Assembly: GCA_036873135.1 (NCBI GenBank) | Contig: JAPTYO010000017.1 | Coordinates: forward strand, 13,020,001 to 13,084,000 | Reading direction: 5' to 3' | Origin: Clarkia xantiana subsp. parviflora | Lineage: Eukaryota > Streptophyta > Magnoliopsida > Myrtales > Onagraceae | DNA length: 64,000 nt | In this document: positions 36,036 through 48,109 of the stretch, piece by piece | How positions within the stretch are numbered: position 1 is the first letter of the stretch | Layout: each line of letters begins with the position of its first letter | Program-made: the position numbers and the translations under genes | Notes under the pieces: model-generated | What the model was told of the DNA's origin: nothing | Databases searched by the model: none | Seen by the model: only the letters and a program-made list of their open reading frames with translations

Positions 36036-38448
36036 AAGTCCGAACGGTCCGAACGGACTCTCAAGGCCTCCTTTGACAAACTGAATAGGAAAATGTCCTC
36101 ATGGAATTTAACATCCCTAGATACATGAAAGACTGAGTTGGTCAAGTTCATTAGAAGGTACCCTTTTTGAGATGTGGAGTAACCCATAAGAATGCATGGC
36201 TCAGCCCTTGGACTAAATTTGTCATGGTTGTTTAGTCTAGTTGCAAAGCATAAACAACCTATCACCCTTAAATGTTGTAGAGAAGGCACCTTCCCATATA
36301 GTACCTCCATGGGTGACTTGAAATTCAAGATAGAAGATGGTAGCCTGTTGAGCAAATAACAAGCATTGAGTATGCAATACCCCCAATGTCTCAATGGCAT
36401 GGAAGCTTGGAACCTTATTGCTCTAGCAATGTTGGGGATATCCCTATGCTTGCGTTCCACTCTTCCATTTTGTTGTGGTGTATGCACACAACTAGTTTGA
36501 TGATGGATGCCAAATTGGTGAAGTAAATCCTTGCAAACTGAGTTGATGAACTCAGTCCCATTATCACTCCTCAAAGTCTTCACCATAGTTGCAAACTGAT
36601 TCTTCACCATTATCAAGAAATTCTTGATGTGCAAGAAAGTATCACTCTTGTGCTTCATCAAATAGACCCAAGTTGCTCTTGAGTAATCATCAACAATGGT
36701 CAAGAAGTATTGATTGTTCTTGAATGTAGGGGCACCTTGTAGGGACCCCATAAGTCTATGTGAATCAAATCAAAAGGTCTAGAAGCAATTGAATCACTGA
36801 TTGGGAATGAAAATCTAGATTGCTTTGCAAGGGGGCAAATAGTGCATTGTTTGATACAACCATAAGACTTATTCAAACCTAAAACATCCAAATGATTCAA
36901 ATAAGTTTCTGACGCATGACCCCAACGTTTGTGCCATTTCAAAACATCCTCCTTATTTCCCAAGCAAGCATTAGCTATCTTTCTTGAGTCTGAAGGCACC
37001 ACATCCTTCAAGGTGTAAAGTCCTTTATTCCATTCCCCAATCACCATGGACTTGCCACTCTGGCCCTGAAGCAACACAGGATCACAAGTAAAGATCACTT
37101 TGCAATTTAATTGATTAGGAAGCCTAGAAACTGAGATCAAGTTGAATTTGAAATCAGGGACCAAAAGTATGTTGGTCAATGTGAATCCACTTGAGAAAGA
37201 GCAAGAACCAATATGAGTCACTTTGCACTTGTGACCATTTGGTAAGTGAACAAATTGATGATCTGAGTCACTTCTTCTCAAGTCATGTAGCCAATCAATT
37301 TGGTGAGTGATGTGGTTAGTTGCACCTGAATCAACTATCCAAATCATAGGCTCATTAGTGGTACATGCCATATTGACATGAGCTTGATCAACATCTTCAA
37401 AGGTTAAATGATCAAAGTGATCATCATGGGCAGCTACATGTTGAATCCTCTTTTCAGTTGTGCCATGTACAATCCTTTTGTCCCCAGCTGCCACATGCAT
37501 GATTGTACTTGAGCTTCCACCATTGTCAACAACATTGGCCCTAGGCTTCTTGGACGGTTGAAGATGTGGTGGTACACCATTCTTGATGAAACAAGTATCT
37601 TCCAAATGACCCCTTTTTCCACAATAGTTACAAAACCTTGTGTCATTAGATCTTCCATAGCCCCTACCAGAATTGCCACCATTCCTTCCATTGCCCCTGC
37701 CAGGGCCACCATTGCCCCTTCCAGCTCCAAATGATTGATTCCTTCTTGTATATAGGGCAGTAGTCTCACCAATATCTCCAATAGAACCAGAGATTGATCT
37801 CCGACTCTCTTCTTGAACCAAAACAGAGAAGCCAATGCTTAAGGAAGGAAGGGGTTGCCTCATCAACAAGCTACTTCTAATGTGGTCATAGGAGTCATTC
37901 ATTCCCAAGAGGAATGTCATTAGCTTTTGCTTCTCTTTGTGTCCATTAACAATGGCAATGTCTCCAGCACATTCAAGTTGCAAGTCATCAATGGAAGCAA
38001 GAGCATCCCAAAGTTGCTTCATCTTGGCAAAGTACTCAGTGATGGAAAGTGTGCCTTGAGAAGTTTGGTAAATTTCTCTTGTCAGTTGAAAAATTTGAGT
38101 TCCATCCACCTTGTCATACATTTCCCTCAAGTCATTCCAAATTGAAGCAGCAGTTGGGTTATAAATCAATCCAGAAACCAAGTCCTTTGCCACTGTGTTT
38201 CTGAGCCAAGCCTTTACAATGGCATTAGCTCTATCCCATTTCACCCTTTGATCAAGTGGAACATTGAGCCTTGTGAAAGTTCCATCAATGAAACCCAACT
38301 TGTTTTTGACCAACAAGCCTTCTTTGATTGAAGTGCTCCAAGCATGGTAGTTGGAAATGCCTTGCAATTGAAAAGGGATAAGGAGGTGGCCAGTTGTATC
38401 CGAGGGATGAATGTAAAGGGGATCATCAATGCTATACTCATTAGCCAT
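36036..38448 (-). pseudogene. gag-protease-integrase of Copia element 1
   Basis: Frame of 582 residues from 38448. Gag (LYIHPSDTTGHLL, LGFIDGTF) is of the Retrotran_gag_3 kind; a Gly-rich tract leads to a CCHC knuckle, CNYCGKRGHLEDTC, at 273-286. The protease site is WIVDSGATNH (DSG at 373-375). The GAG-pre-integrase HHCC region has WHKRWGHAS and CTICPLAKQSRF. The integrase starts at FDLIHIDLWGPY with the first Asp; a frameshift near 36720 moves the rest to the frame 35987-36751, with RSDNGTEF (second Asp) and QQNGRVERKHR (Glu). The last residues, after SRDVKFHEDIF, run into the array. Confidence 0.9.
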
Positions 38449-39161
38449 CTTGCAATTCAGAAACTTGATTCAAACATGGGAGAATTCAAGGAATATAATC
38501 AGAAGATTTCCAATAAAACCGAAATGAACCAACTACCACAAAGTGACAAAACTGGCACACAACCAAACTTGCAATAGGACAAAGAATCAGCTAGCAATAT
38601 CCAACTGAATTCGTACAAATCCGCCCACAAATCTGAGCAGACCAATCATGAGAAGCCACCAACAATCAAATCTGAACAATCTCCAATGATTGTGGAAGCA
38701 GAAATCCACAATCTCAATGCAAAATTCTTCAACAAGCTGAAAGAACACCTTAGTCGAGCAATGAACTATCAAAGCTCAAAACGCAGAGAAACAATGGAGA
38801 TCAAGCTATAAGCACAGCTCAATAGTGAAATGTATCCACTATAATAACCAGGAATCAAGTGCAAACCCAAGAATTCAACAAGAGAATCCACGCAAATAGT
38901 GGTCCATAGCTCAATCCAGGAAGAACTAGGCAAATCAGCTTGAAGACTAGTTCAAATCACCAAAATGATTCCTACGCAGCTCAGATCTTAGAATGAGACT
39001 TACCCAAAGCCTTTCTTAAGCAAAAGAAAGGTTAATACAAGCTGAATTGTGTAACAAAGAAGTAATCCAAACTGAATCCAAGTTGGATCAATGGAAAATC
39101 ACAAGTAGAAATGAAGAAGAACTAGGTTGCTTCATCTCCAAGTTTGCGCCGCCATTACATA

Positions 39162-39173
39162 GCTCTGATACCA
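39162..39173 (-). promoter_or_regulatory. tRNA-Met primer-binding site of Copia element 1
   Basis: Minus strand TGGTATCAGAGC, the standard complement to the 3' end of initiator tRNA-Met in plant Copia elements. Confidence 0.9.
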
Positions 39174-39180
39174 TATAAGC

Positions 39181-39395
39181 TGGAAATTTACTTCATTGAT
39201 CACTAGGGATTACAATCAAGATGATACAATATATATACTAAGTAAAACTATGCTCACCAACTAAGACTATACAAAGAGTTGTGAACCAGGTGCATAGTGT
39301 TTCCATAACATAACCGGGTGCATACATAGTGGCAGGGTGTATGCATAGTGAAACTAAGTGTATGCATAGTGTATTGAATGTAGTCTTCATATACA
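39181..39395 (-). repeat. 5' LTR of Copia element 1 (about 215 bp)
   Basis: Plus-strand ends TGGAAATTTAC and TTCATATACA give TG/CA termini in element sense (TGTATATGAAG...AAATTTCCA). TATA-like TATATATTGTATC on the minus strand. It directly adjoins the integrase of Copia element 2 at 39396, so element 1 probably inserted there. The match of its partner LTR cannot be tested because that is deleted. Confidence 0.6.
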
Positions 39396-39404
39396 TTTCT
39401 ATAC

Positions 39405-41372
39405 AAACAGATCCAAAAGTTTTCAAGAAACTGAGAGAAGGCTTGTAACCATACCAGGCTTCAAAAGGAGTCTTATCCTTCAATGCTTTTGTTGGCAGGC
39501 GATTATGAAGAAACACTGCAGTGTTTGCAGCTTCAGCCCAAAATTCCTTTGGTAGATTCTTCTGGTGAACCATGCATCTAGCCATTTCATCAATGGTTCT
39601 GTTCCTTCTTTCACTTACACCATTTTGTTGAAGTGTGTAGATGGTTGTTAGCTGCCTTTGGACTCCTTCTGCTAGAAATCTTGAGAATTCCTCAGATATG
39701 TACTCAGAGCCATTATCAGTTCTGAGTATTTGAATCCTGCAGCTGCTTTGATTTTCCACCAATCTTTTGAACTGCTTGAACACTTCTAAAACCTCTGATT
39801 TTGCTTCAAGAAATTTATCCATCACATTCTTGTAAAGTCATCAGTAAATGTCACAAAATAGAGACTGCCTTGAAGTGAGGGAGTTCTCTGAGGTCCAGAT
39901 AAGTCTGAGTGAATGACTTGCAGCTTTTGAGTTGATCTTCTGGATCCTTTTGGGAAAGACTTCCTGATTTGCTTGCCAAAGTGACAAGCTGCACAATCTG
40001 GAATGGCTTCCTCAAGGTTTGGTAGACCAATTGAGAGACTTCTTAATGCCTTAAGTCTTGATAAGCTGCAGTGCCCAAGCCTTCTGTGCCAGACTTCAGT
40101 GGTTGCTACTTGAGCTGGTGTAGCTGTGTGAATTTCTTCAGTTGGATCGAAATAGAAGCCTTTTCTCTTCATTTTGACTCTCATCAACACAACTCCCCTT
40201 TGATTCCTGATAGTGCAGAGATTCTCTTGAAAGGTCAAGGTGAGACCTTTCTGTGTAAGTTGGCTCACACTTATGAGATTTTGACTCAATTAAGGAACAT
40301 ATAGAACACCAGTCAGGATTCTTGTTTTAGAACCTGAATGGAGTGCTATTGTTCCCTTTGATGTGGCTTTTAGTCTCCTCCCATCTCCAATGCGCATATA
40401 GATATCTCCACAGGGTTTCAGTTCTCTGAAGAGTGTTTTGTCATATGACATGTGGTTAGAGCAACCACTATCTATGAGCCATGCTTCAGACTCCTCACAA
40501 GTTACCAAGCACTTAGCAACTTGATCATCACCAGCATCTTCTTCCACTTGTGCTACTGCTACCTGCTTTTGAGTCTTGCATATGATAGCTTCATGCCCTT
40601 TTTTATTACACTTTGAGCAGTGAGCATCAGGTCTCTTCCAGCACTTGTATGGTGGATGTCCTTTCTTGTTGCAGTGACTGCAAGGAGGGTAGCTCCTTCT
40701 TTTTCCTTTGCCTTTGGATGAGTCATAGCTGCCTTCTTGTCTCTCTTGGACTCCAATTTTTGCTTCGAAATACTTCTTTTTGGGTCCACCTCGGGCTTTT
40801 GAAAACAGTGCTCCTTCAATCCCCTTTTCTTCTCTCATGAGACGTCTTTGCTCTTGTGCTTGCAGAGAGCTTATGAGCTTTGAGAGTTTCAGGGTGGAGA
40901 GATCTTTAGTGTTTTCCAAAGAGGCAATGGTGGCCTCAAACTTTTCAGGCAAGGACACTAAGATCTTCTCAACGAGTCTGCTGTCTGTCATGGTTGTGCC
41001 AAGAGTGGTTACCTGGTTTGCAATGTTGATTAGTCGATCAGTATAGTCTTTTATAGACTCTGATTCCTTCATGGTCTCCCTCTCAAAGGTTCTGATCAAA
41101 TTCAGAGCTTTCATGCCTCTGATTCTCTCGTCACCTTGATATTCAGCTTTTAGGAAGTCCCAAATCTCCATTGCTGATCTGAAAGACATGATCCTGTTGA
41201 AGATAGCTGGTGTAACAGCAGAGTACAGGCAAGATTTAGCTCTAGCTTTTCGAGTCTTCTTCTCCTTGTGAACTTTCATCTGTGCAAGGGTTGGGTTTGC
41301 AGGAAGGGCTGGTATGTCATAGTCCTCTTCTACCGCTTCCCACAGGTCTGCTCCTTCCATAAACGCCTCCAT
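39405..41372 (-). pseudogene. gag-protease-integrase of Copia element 2
   Basis: Gag frame of 360 residues (41372-40290) with a UBN2-like core (AMEIWDFLKAEYQGDERI), a Lys-rich stretch, and two CCHC knuckles (CSHCNKKGHPPYKC at 231-244; CSKCNKKGHEAIIC at 252-265). The protease site is WLIDSGCSNHMS (DSG at 301-303). A stop after GVLYVP at about 40290 and a frame change near 39825 separate the following parts: the HHCC region (EVWHRRLGHCSL, CAACHFGKQ), FTDDFTRM, then RTDNGSEYIS and QQNGVSERRNRT. The gag has a different organisation from Copia element 1, so these are two families. Confidence 0.88.
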
Positions 41373-41515
41373 CTTTACTGCCCAAACTTAGTAATTTTCA
41401 CCATCGAATTTGGGTGGTGACACACCTGAGTATGATGAGTCTTCCATTTGATTTTGCAGAGATATTTTGCTGCGTTTTGGTGGCACTCAAACTCACAGAT
41501 TCCTCAGGACAATAA

Positions 41516-41527
41516 GCTCTGATACCA
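41516..41527 (-). promoter_or_regulatory. tRNA-Met primer-binding site of Copia element 2
   Basis: Minus strand TGGTATCAGAGC two bases from the LTR end. Confidence 0.9.
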
Positions 41528-41529
41528 GA

Positions 41530-41687
41530 TGTTAGTTTTTAGAAAGAACACGAGGAAGAGAAGATGATATTGCTGTAACCTTTTCTATATTAAATCAAAT
41601 CAGAGTTTACAGCTTTTTAAAGGGAAACTAAGAAACAATAAAGAGATATTCTAGGCACTAACTTAGCCAACTCTCTCTCAGCTAACA
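41530..41687 (-). repeat. 5' LTR of Copia element 2 (158 bp)
   Basis: Plus strand TGTTAGTTTTTAG...CTCTCAGCTAACA, with TGTTAG/CTAACA inverted ends. Short, like many Copia LTRs. Confidence 0.8.
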
Positions 41688-41844
41688 GTAGTTCCTAATA
41701 AGTAGCAACAAAAAATAAGATTAAATCTAATTCTAAGATTTGAAAACGTGAAAAACAAGCATGAGCAACTGACTTTCTTGTTCTGCGGGTAACCTCACTT
41801 GCTTGACAAGTAAGTGAGTTGATGTCAGCTTGCAGGCCAATAAT

Positions 41845-42565
41845 CACTTTCCAACAAAAAAGAGAAACACGGAGAAGGAGGGCGGTGTAGGGAAACACAA
41901 CGGTGGATCTGTTTCGTTTGCAGAACACGAATTAAGAATGGTTATGCATTTGTTGTATCGAAATTTTATTTGATTTAACTAATACATGAAGTTTCAACTG
42001 ACTTGTTTCCCTAACTTGTAGGCTGAAGAGCTTGGGCGACCACCAACAAAGGAGGAGCTGTTCTTGCAAATGCATTGAGGCACGGGTGAAGTGAGTAATT
42101 TCATAGACAGACGTTCAGAACATGTCATGGTAACCACTATTTCAATCTTGAACTGATTATTGTGTGTTTTTTGAACTTGATCGAATTTGGATTTTCTTTA
42201 CCGTTCGATGTTTTTTGTGTTGCAAGGAAACCTATAAAGATCTATTGTTGGACAAATAGAAGACACCTGAATCTGTTGAAGAAGTAGGACGGGATGCTGC
42301 CCAATGGAAGAAAGCTACCGACTCTGTTAAGAACAAGGGCTGGATATACGGTATTATTCAAACCAGGAAAAGGGACTACCCACCATCGTTCACTGGAGGT
42401 GTGGGGTCTATACAAGGACATCAGTTACGATTCGCTTTGAATCAATTCCAAGATGAGTGGATTGCGGAGATCGTGACAACCGTTGTTGCAAAGTTAGGTC
42501 AGCCGTCTTTCCCCTGTGTGGACACACATAACGTGGGCAGTGGTGATCGAACAGATCAAGTTTAA
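41845..42565 (+). pseudogene. 3' half of a TNPA-like gene (Transposase_24 type) of the CACTA element
   Basis: Plus-strand exons. The first ends KHNGGSVSFAEHELRM at 41940 before a GTTATG donor. The second (42022-42129) is AEELGRPPTKEELFLQMH followed by a TGA, then FIDRRSEHVM. The third (42227-42565) is ETYKDLLLDK, a TAG, then TPESVEEVGRD... to a TAA. The pattern 'H..GS.SFA ... LGR.PT..ELF...H ... D.RS' is the signature of the second CACTA protein in plants, which binds subterminal repeats. Two stops make it a pseudogene. It is convergent with the TNP2 gene, and its 5' part is not upstream: Copia element 2 ends at 41687. Confidence 0.72.
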
Positions 42566-43305
42566 GATTCGCGTACAAGACAACTTAGTTGGTCTATATT
42601 TTGAGGACAAAAATTATTAGTAGGATGTATATTTTGGGGACGTGGTATAAACGTATTAAAAAACCACAATATGTGCATGAATTTGATTCAACACTCATAA
42701 ATTCATGCATGTATTGTAGTTTGTTAATACATGGTATGCCATGGTATTTGCAAACCAAGTTAGAGTAGCATGCATATTATATTTTGTGGAACATGCTAAT
42801 ATTTTGTGACCATGTCTGTATTTTGTGTAAGTTAAAGATTTCTGAATGATCCACACAGCTCAGTGGAAGAACATCATCAATACAACTGAAAGATCGAAGG
42901 GTCAAATCTCCGCTGTTACACCGTTTTTCCTGTATTGGTCTACGATTGATATTCAAACAAACAGCATACAAAATAAGTTGTTCACCGCAAAATATACAAC
43001 TTAAACCACTACAATCCAAAAATGACAGCAACTGTTAAACAATCTAAGCTATCAAACAATCTAAGCAATCAAACAGCTAGAAAACGTGACAGCAGCTATC
43101 AAAGAACCTAATCGGATTCAACAGTGTCATCCGAGTGACTTTCCCCACCAAGTGTATTTTCCCCTTCAGCAAAAGCATGAAAGCTAGTACCTGCTGCTTG
43201 TTCTCTTGTCATCCCATCAAACTGAAGCACAACACTTAGCTCAATTGATTGAACCTCCGCAAATTGTCCGGGATCTATCAGAATTGATGTGTTATCAAGC
43301 TCATC
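42566..43305. other. Intergenic space between convergent CACTA genes
   Basis: AT-rich, no supported gene. Downstream ends of the TNPA-like gene (plus) and the TNP2 gene (minus) face each other here. Confidence 0.5.
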
Positions 43306-44454
43306 CTAAAGGTCCAAAGCAACCTCATTTTCCATATGTTCAGCTTGGAAACTGCTCGACTCATCGTCTGCCGCAGAGGACTCCGTACCCCCCTGAATGT
43401 CATATTTACCCGTCGATTTTCCCTTAAAGACAGCAACCCAATCCTTCCTTTCCCTCCGGCCTCCTGGATACCCAAGATAGAAGACTTGTTCAGCTTGACT
43501 CGCTAAAACAAATTTCTCGTCAGTTGGATAGCAAGACCGAGGGTCTAACTCTACAAATCCAAGTCTTGGATGTATTCGCATCTTCGTCGTCGTGTCATAC
43601 CAATGACATCTCAATAAGCACACACTATTACGACTACCAAGGTATTCCACTTCCCATATTTCATCAATCAACCCGTAGTAGTTGTTGTAATCACCACCCC
43701 CACCACACTGACCTTTCACGCACACACCAGAGTTTTCTCTTATCCGTTCTCTTCCATGCTCACGTGTGTGAAAGTTAAATCCATTTGTAAAGCATTCAGT
43801 ATAGGTCTTCACGATGGTACTGGGTCCCCTACTTAGTTCATAAACGCCTTCAGCAACTTCATGTATGTGAGATTGAACCTTCAATTATTCAAGTATTAGT
43901 ACACAATTTGAAAAATCTTTCAAATTGCACAAACAATTATAACAATACTTGAACACTAACATATTCTTTCAACCAATCAGCAAATGATGTGTGGAGGAGC
44001 ACGTCGAGTACTTGAGCTGTCAAATCCACGTGTTCTTGCCTCATCGCATCCTCGAATAACCTGCAGGAGGTTAGGTAAGTTTACTAGTAGTGGAAACCAA
44101 TCAAACTAAAAAAATAGATGATAGGCATAGCCATTAGATTACCCAATGTATGGCGACAATTCTAATGTATTAAGTATAACATAAGTGTGTGCTGCATCAA
44201 CATCTGAAACTGGCATGAAAGTGCGACCACGCGGCCCATACAGTTGGATTGGATGTCAAAATACAGATAGTCTATGCTCACCAACAGGTACACCACCATC
44301 ATCATTCCGTGGGCCTCTGTTGATTCTTGAATCAATGCCGTCCGCAAAGTAGAATGAACAAAAAGTTGTTGTCTCTTGGATAATGTAGGCTTCACAAATT
44401 GATGCCTCGACATGAGCCTTGTTCCCAACCTTTTTCTTCAAACCGTGGAGAAAC
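43306..44454 (-). pseudogene. 3' exons of the CACTA TNP2 gene (DUF4218 and DUF4216 regions)
   Basis: Three exons with GT-AG borders: 44454-44143 (FLHGLKKKVGNKAHVEASICEA, then after a frame change TFMPVSDVDAAHTYV), 44060-43961 (LFEDAMRQEHVDLTAQVLD...WLKEY) and 43878-43306 (VQSHIHEVAEGVYELSRGPS, NNYYGLIDEIWEVEYLG, FYLGYPGGRRERKDWVAVFK). These match the C-terminal DUF4218 and DUF4216 regions that follow the TNP2 domain in plant CACTA transposases; their biochemical role is not established. The first of the three exons has one frameshift near 44290. Confidence 0.8.
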
Positions 44455-44528
44455 CTGAAAACACAAGTAATGCCATATAAAAAAAACGAAAACATGTATG
44501 GTCGGGATGTGCTGACTAGTTGATGTAC

Positions 44529-46600
44529 CTTTCAAATGGATACATCCAGCGATACTGAACGGGTCCTCCCAACTCAGCCTCTAGTGGAAGATGCACCAGG
44601 AGACGCTCACTTATATAAAAAAAAACCAGGTGGGAAAATCTTTTCTAGCTTGCACATGGTTTCAACTATTTGCAATTTCAGTTCACTAATACGACCTATG
44701 TCCACAACACGACTGCAAATGTCTCTGAAAAAACATGTTAACTCAGCAAGGGCTTCCCAAATTGGGTCTGGAACCATATCTCGAAGTGCTACAGGTAGTA
44801 ATATCTGTAGCATAATGTGACAGTCGTGACTTTTCAGTCCTGTTATTTTGACCTCTTCCACGTTTGCACACCTTGAAATGTTTGAGCCGTAGCCATCTGG
44901 GAGTTTCAACTTCTTAAGCCATTTATAAATATCGCGTTGTTGCTTCCGAGTTAGGCAATAAGCTGCTTTGGGTTTATACATCTTCCCAGACCGTTCTTGC
45001 AACTCAAGCTCTGGACGATTAGATAACATGGCCAAGTCCATCCTCGCTTTAGCGTTGTCCTTTGTCTTGCCTTTCACGTCCATCACAATGTTGAACACGT
45101 TCTCAGATACATTCTTCTCGACGTGCATCACGTCAAGGTTATGCCTAATCAAAGTTGTTTTCCAGTATGGAAGTTCCCAGAATATGCTCCTCTTTTTCCA
45201 GTTGTGGTCCTTGCCATATCCGGGAATTTTATCACTCTTGTGGTATTTTCCGAACGTCACATCTGGTAGCAAAGAGACCGAAGCAAATACTTCCTCACTG
45301 GATAGTATTGTTGGCGGTGCTTCATCAACAATAACTCCTTTCCGGAAAAGATCGGCTTGAAACCTAAAAGGGTGGTCTTCGGGCAAAAACTTGCGATGCT
45401 AATCAAAATGACATGCCTTCCCACCGTGCTTAAGTGTAATGGCATTCCCTAAATGCATACAATAGGGGCAAGCCATTTTCCCATGAGTACCCCACCCAGA
45501 TAACATTGCATAGGCTGGTAAGTCTCTGATTGTCCACATCAAGGCAGCCCGCAATGTGAATCTCTCTTTGCGTGACGCGTCATAGGATGGTACACCATTA
45601 AACCAGAGTGAAGTTAATTCATCCATTAATGGCCTCAAGAACACATCAATATCTTTACCTGGATGACTTGGCCCGGGAATAACCATATTCAAGAACATAT
45701 ATGGCTCTTTCATACACATCCACGGTGGTAGATTGTACACCGTCAGAATTACAGGCCAGCATGAGTACGGAGCTCCATAGTGATCGAACGGGGTAAACCC
45801 ATCTGTACAAAGGCCTAGTCTTACATTCCGTGGTTCCAAAGAAAATTCCTCGTGTGTTCTACTAAAGTGTTTCCATGCTTCGCTATCGGATGGATGTACC
45901 ATAGTTCCACTTCGAGAACGGTGCTCGTTATGCCAAATCATGTGGGGGGCTGTCTTCGTTAACATATACAAGCGCTGCAACCGTGGAGTGATGGGTAAAT
46001 AACGGAGAACTCGATGTGGAATGCCCTTTTTCTCCCAGATGGGGGAACTTTGAATCTGTCATGATGGCAAATGCGGCAGCTATTCAAGTGCATGTCCTCT
46101 TTATAGTACAACATGCAGCCGTTAATGCACGAATGTATCTTCTCATACCCAAGGCCGAGCTTTCCCATTTTCTTCTTGCATTCGTAAAAGTTCTTGGGGA
46201 GCTTATGGTCGACCGGTAGTATTTCTCCTATTTTTTTCAACTTACCGTCGAAAGTCTGTGCACTAACATGACCTTCTGATTTTGTGTTCAGGAGTTGAGA
46301 CATAGCAGATAGCACTGTATGATTCGGGCAACCATCGTACAGAGGTGTCTTCGCATCTCTCAACAAAGCATCGAAACTTTCCTTATCAAAGGTTGGCACA
46401 TCGGTGTCGTCGTGGGGAGGATCTGCAATGGCTCCGAATCCATCAATGGCCAACTGTTGATACTCGGTTTGATAATCTCCACCTCCAACTGTTTGGCCAC
46501 TACTGCCACCAACACCCCCTTCTACCTCCCCATGCTGCCTCCAAAAAGTATAGCCTTCCTTAAATCCGTGATTGTATAAATGCACCTTCACAGTTTCTAA
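44529..46600 (-). pseudogene. TNP2 transposase of the CACTA element, main exon
   Basis: Encodes the Transposase_21 (tnp2) domain that cuts and rejoins CACTA ends. From 46600 leftward: LETVKVHLYNHGFKEGYTFW, a Gly/acidic linker, CKKKMGKLGLGYEKIHSC, CMLYYKEDMHLNSCRICH, then VLRYLPITPRLQRLYM, EPRNVRLGLCTDGFTPF (catalytic Asp region), PYCWPVILTVYNLPPW, FLRPLMDELTSLW, MACPYCMHL, HNLDVMHVEKNVSENV, LKSHDCHIMLQ and GGPVQYRWMYPFER before a donor at 44528. Defects: a 1-bp loss near 46035, a TAG near 45400 and a frame change near 44607. Element C is inserted just upstream, at 46605, inside the codons that follow RCMNRYYKD. Confidence 0.9.
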
Positions 46601-46605
46601 ATCCT

Positions 46606-47001
46606 TGTAAACACCTAATTTTCGTACGTGCGACACGTATGTGACATGTTAAAAAATGTTACGTGTAACGCGTTTAAAAAAGGAAGTATTTAAATATGGA
46701 AGGTCATGGGGTTGCCAAAAATAGACTCAGCTTAAATTAGGACAATACATATGCAATAAATGATGTAATAGTCAGAAAATATACATTATATATTTATGGC
46801 AAAATTCATAAATATATATATGTATAATTTTCGGATTTATTGAGTGCATATTAGAGAAAATATATTTTTTTCCTAATTTTTGGGTCTATGTTAGCTATAA
46901 ATAGTCCCTAGAGTCTATGTAAATAACACAGAAAATTACAAAAACAATAATAATACATCATTTTTTGAGAACCGTGCAGTTTTGTCTCCTAGTGAATTTT
47001 T

Positions 47002-47034
<33 letters not shown>

Positions 47035-47629
47035 GTTTTATTGATATTTCATTTAATTATGTATTATTATATTCTGTTATATTATTATTATTACTATATT
47101 ATTTTTAATTAGATGTTTATATGTAATTAGATAAATTTGATTACGTAGAGTGTTTAATTAATCAAGTTGAATGTATGATTAAATATGTAGTATGTTATTT
47201 ATGTTGTTTAAACATGTTTATTTATTTATTTATTTTTTGTTTTAAATTTCGTTTTAATTAGGAGTTATAGATTTCAATTCGTTTGTAGGCTTAGATTAAT
47301 ATTTGATAGTATTTTGCACATGATAGAAATTTAATTAAATCTTGGCATCTTTAGATTAATTTGTGACATGTGTTCAAATAGCGAAACCGGCAAATTTGTG
47401 AATTGAGTAACGAAAGGGCGTGATTAATTCCATAAGTTTTAATTCGTAACAGAACCCCCGAACTCGAATTTCTGATCGTAGACCGATTTCATACCTAGGT
47501 GTTTAATTCGTTACTCGCTTAGGTAAATTTAGGATTCTAGTTAGCCTTGATTAACTAGTGGCGACTCTTTCCAAAATTGCACGCTTTCAAAACGTAATTC
47601 GCCGTAGGTCATATTTTTAGGGTCTGACA
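46606..47629 (+). repeat. 5' LTR of element C (1,024 bp)
   Basis: TGTAAACACCTAATTTTCG ... TTTTAGGGTCTGACA. TATA box GCTATAAATAGTCCC near 46893. Shares GAACCCCCGAACTCGAA and the CTTAGGT region with the F LTR. Confidence 0.93.
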
Positions 47630-47652
47630 ATTTGGCGACTCTGGTGGGGACG
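47630..47652 (+). promoter_or_regulatory. Primer-binding site of element C
   Basis: ATTTGGCGACTCTGGTGGGG directly after the LTR. It is neither the TGGTATCAGAGC nor the TGGCGCC type used by other elements in this window; the primer tRNA is not identified here. Confidence 0.65.
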
Positions 47653-48109
47653 ATTTTAGAGGGTTCGGGCTCATTATATTCGCTTATTGCCATGCTTTTT
47701 GAGTTTTTATATTTTATTGACTTCACCATTCTAACTTTGTTTTTTTGTGACAGGTACATATTTTTAGAGTTATTAACTAACGTTTTCTTTTTTGTGGCAT
47801 TGTTTATATTCACACACACACCACTTTAGTGTAATCTCCAAAACGCCTAAAACTCAGGGCAACTAGGAACCTCGGAGGTTTAGTACGGTACGACCGGAGC
47901 GGCTGGGCCGCCGGTACGGCTCGGAAAAACTCTACTCGCTTGTGAAGGTCTTATGATCCCTATAATGGGGTGAGGAAACCACCTTGTCGGGAACCTATCA
48001 GTGGAGCATACCTTGTAGAGCAAAGTCACACATTTTTTTTACCCCCCTAACATGATCTGTTTTTTGTTGTAAATGTTATCATACGACTGTTTGTATAGCT
48101 TTTATTTCT

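Larger units (their letters stand above)
36036..39395 (-). mobile_element. Copia element 1, truncated at its 3' end
   Basis: Minus strand: 5' LTR 39181-39395, tRNA-Met primer-binding site, gag, protease and integrase. The reverse transcriptase, RNase H and 3' LTR are gone, cut at the junction with the 117-bp array at about 36035. The domain order (integrase before reverse transcriptase) is Copia type. 38450-39160 is the untranslated leader, with no gene. Confidence 0.88.
39396..41687 (-). mobile_element. Copia element 2, truncated
   Basis: Minus strand: 158-bp 5' LTR, tRNA-Met primer-binding site, gag, protease and most of integrase, ending after LKTFGSVCI at about 39410. The reverse transcriptase, RNase H and 3' LTR are absent. 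Confidence 0.85.
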
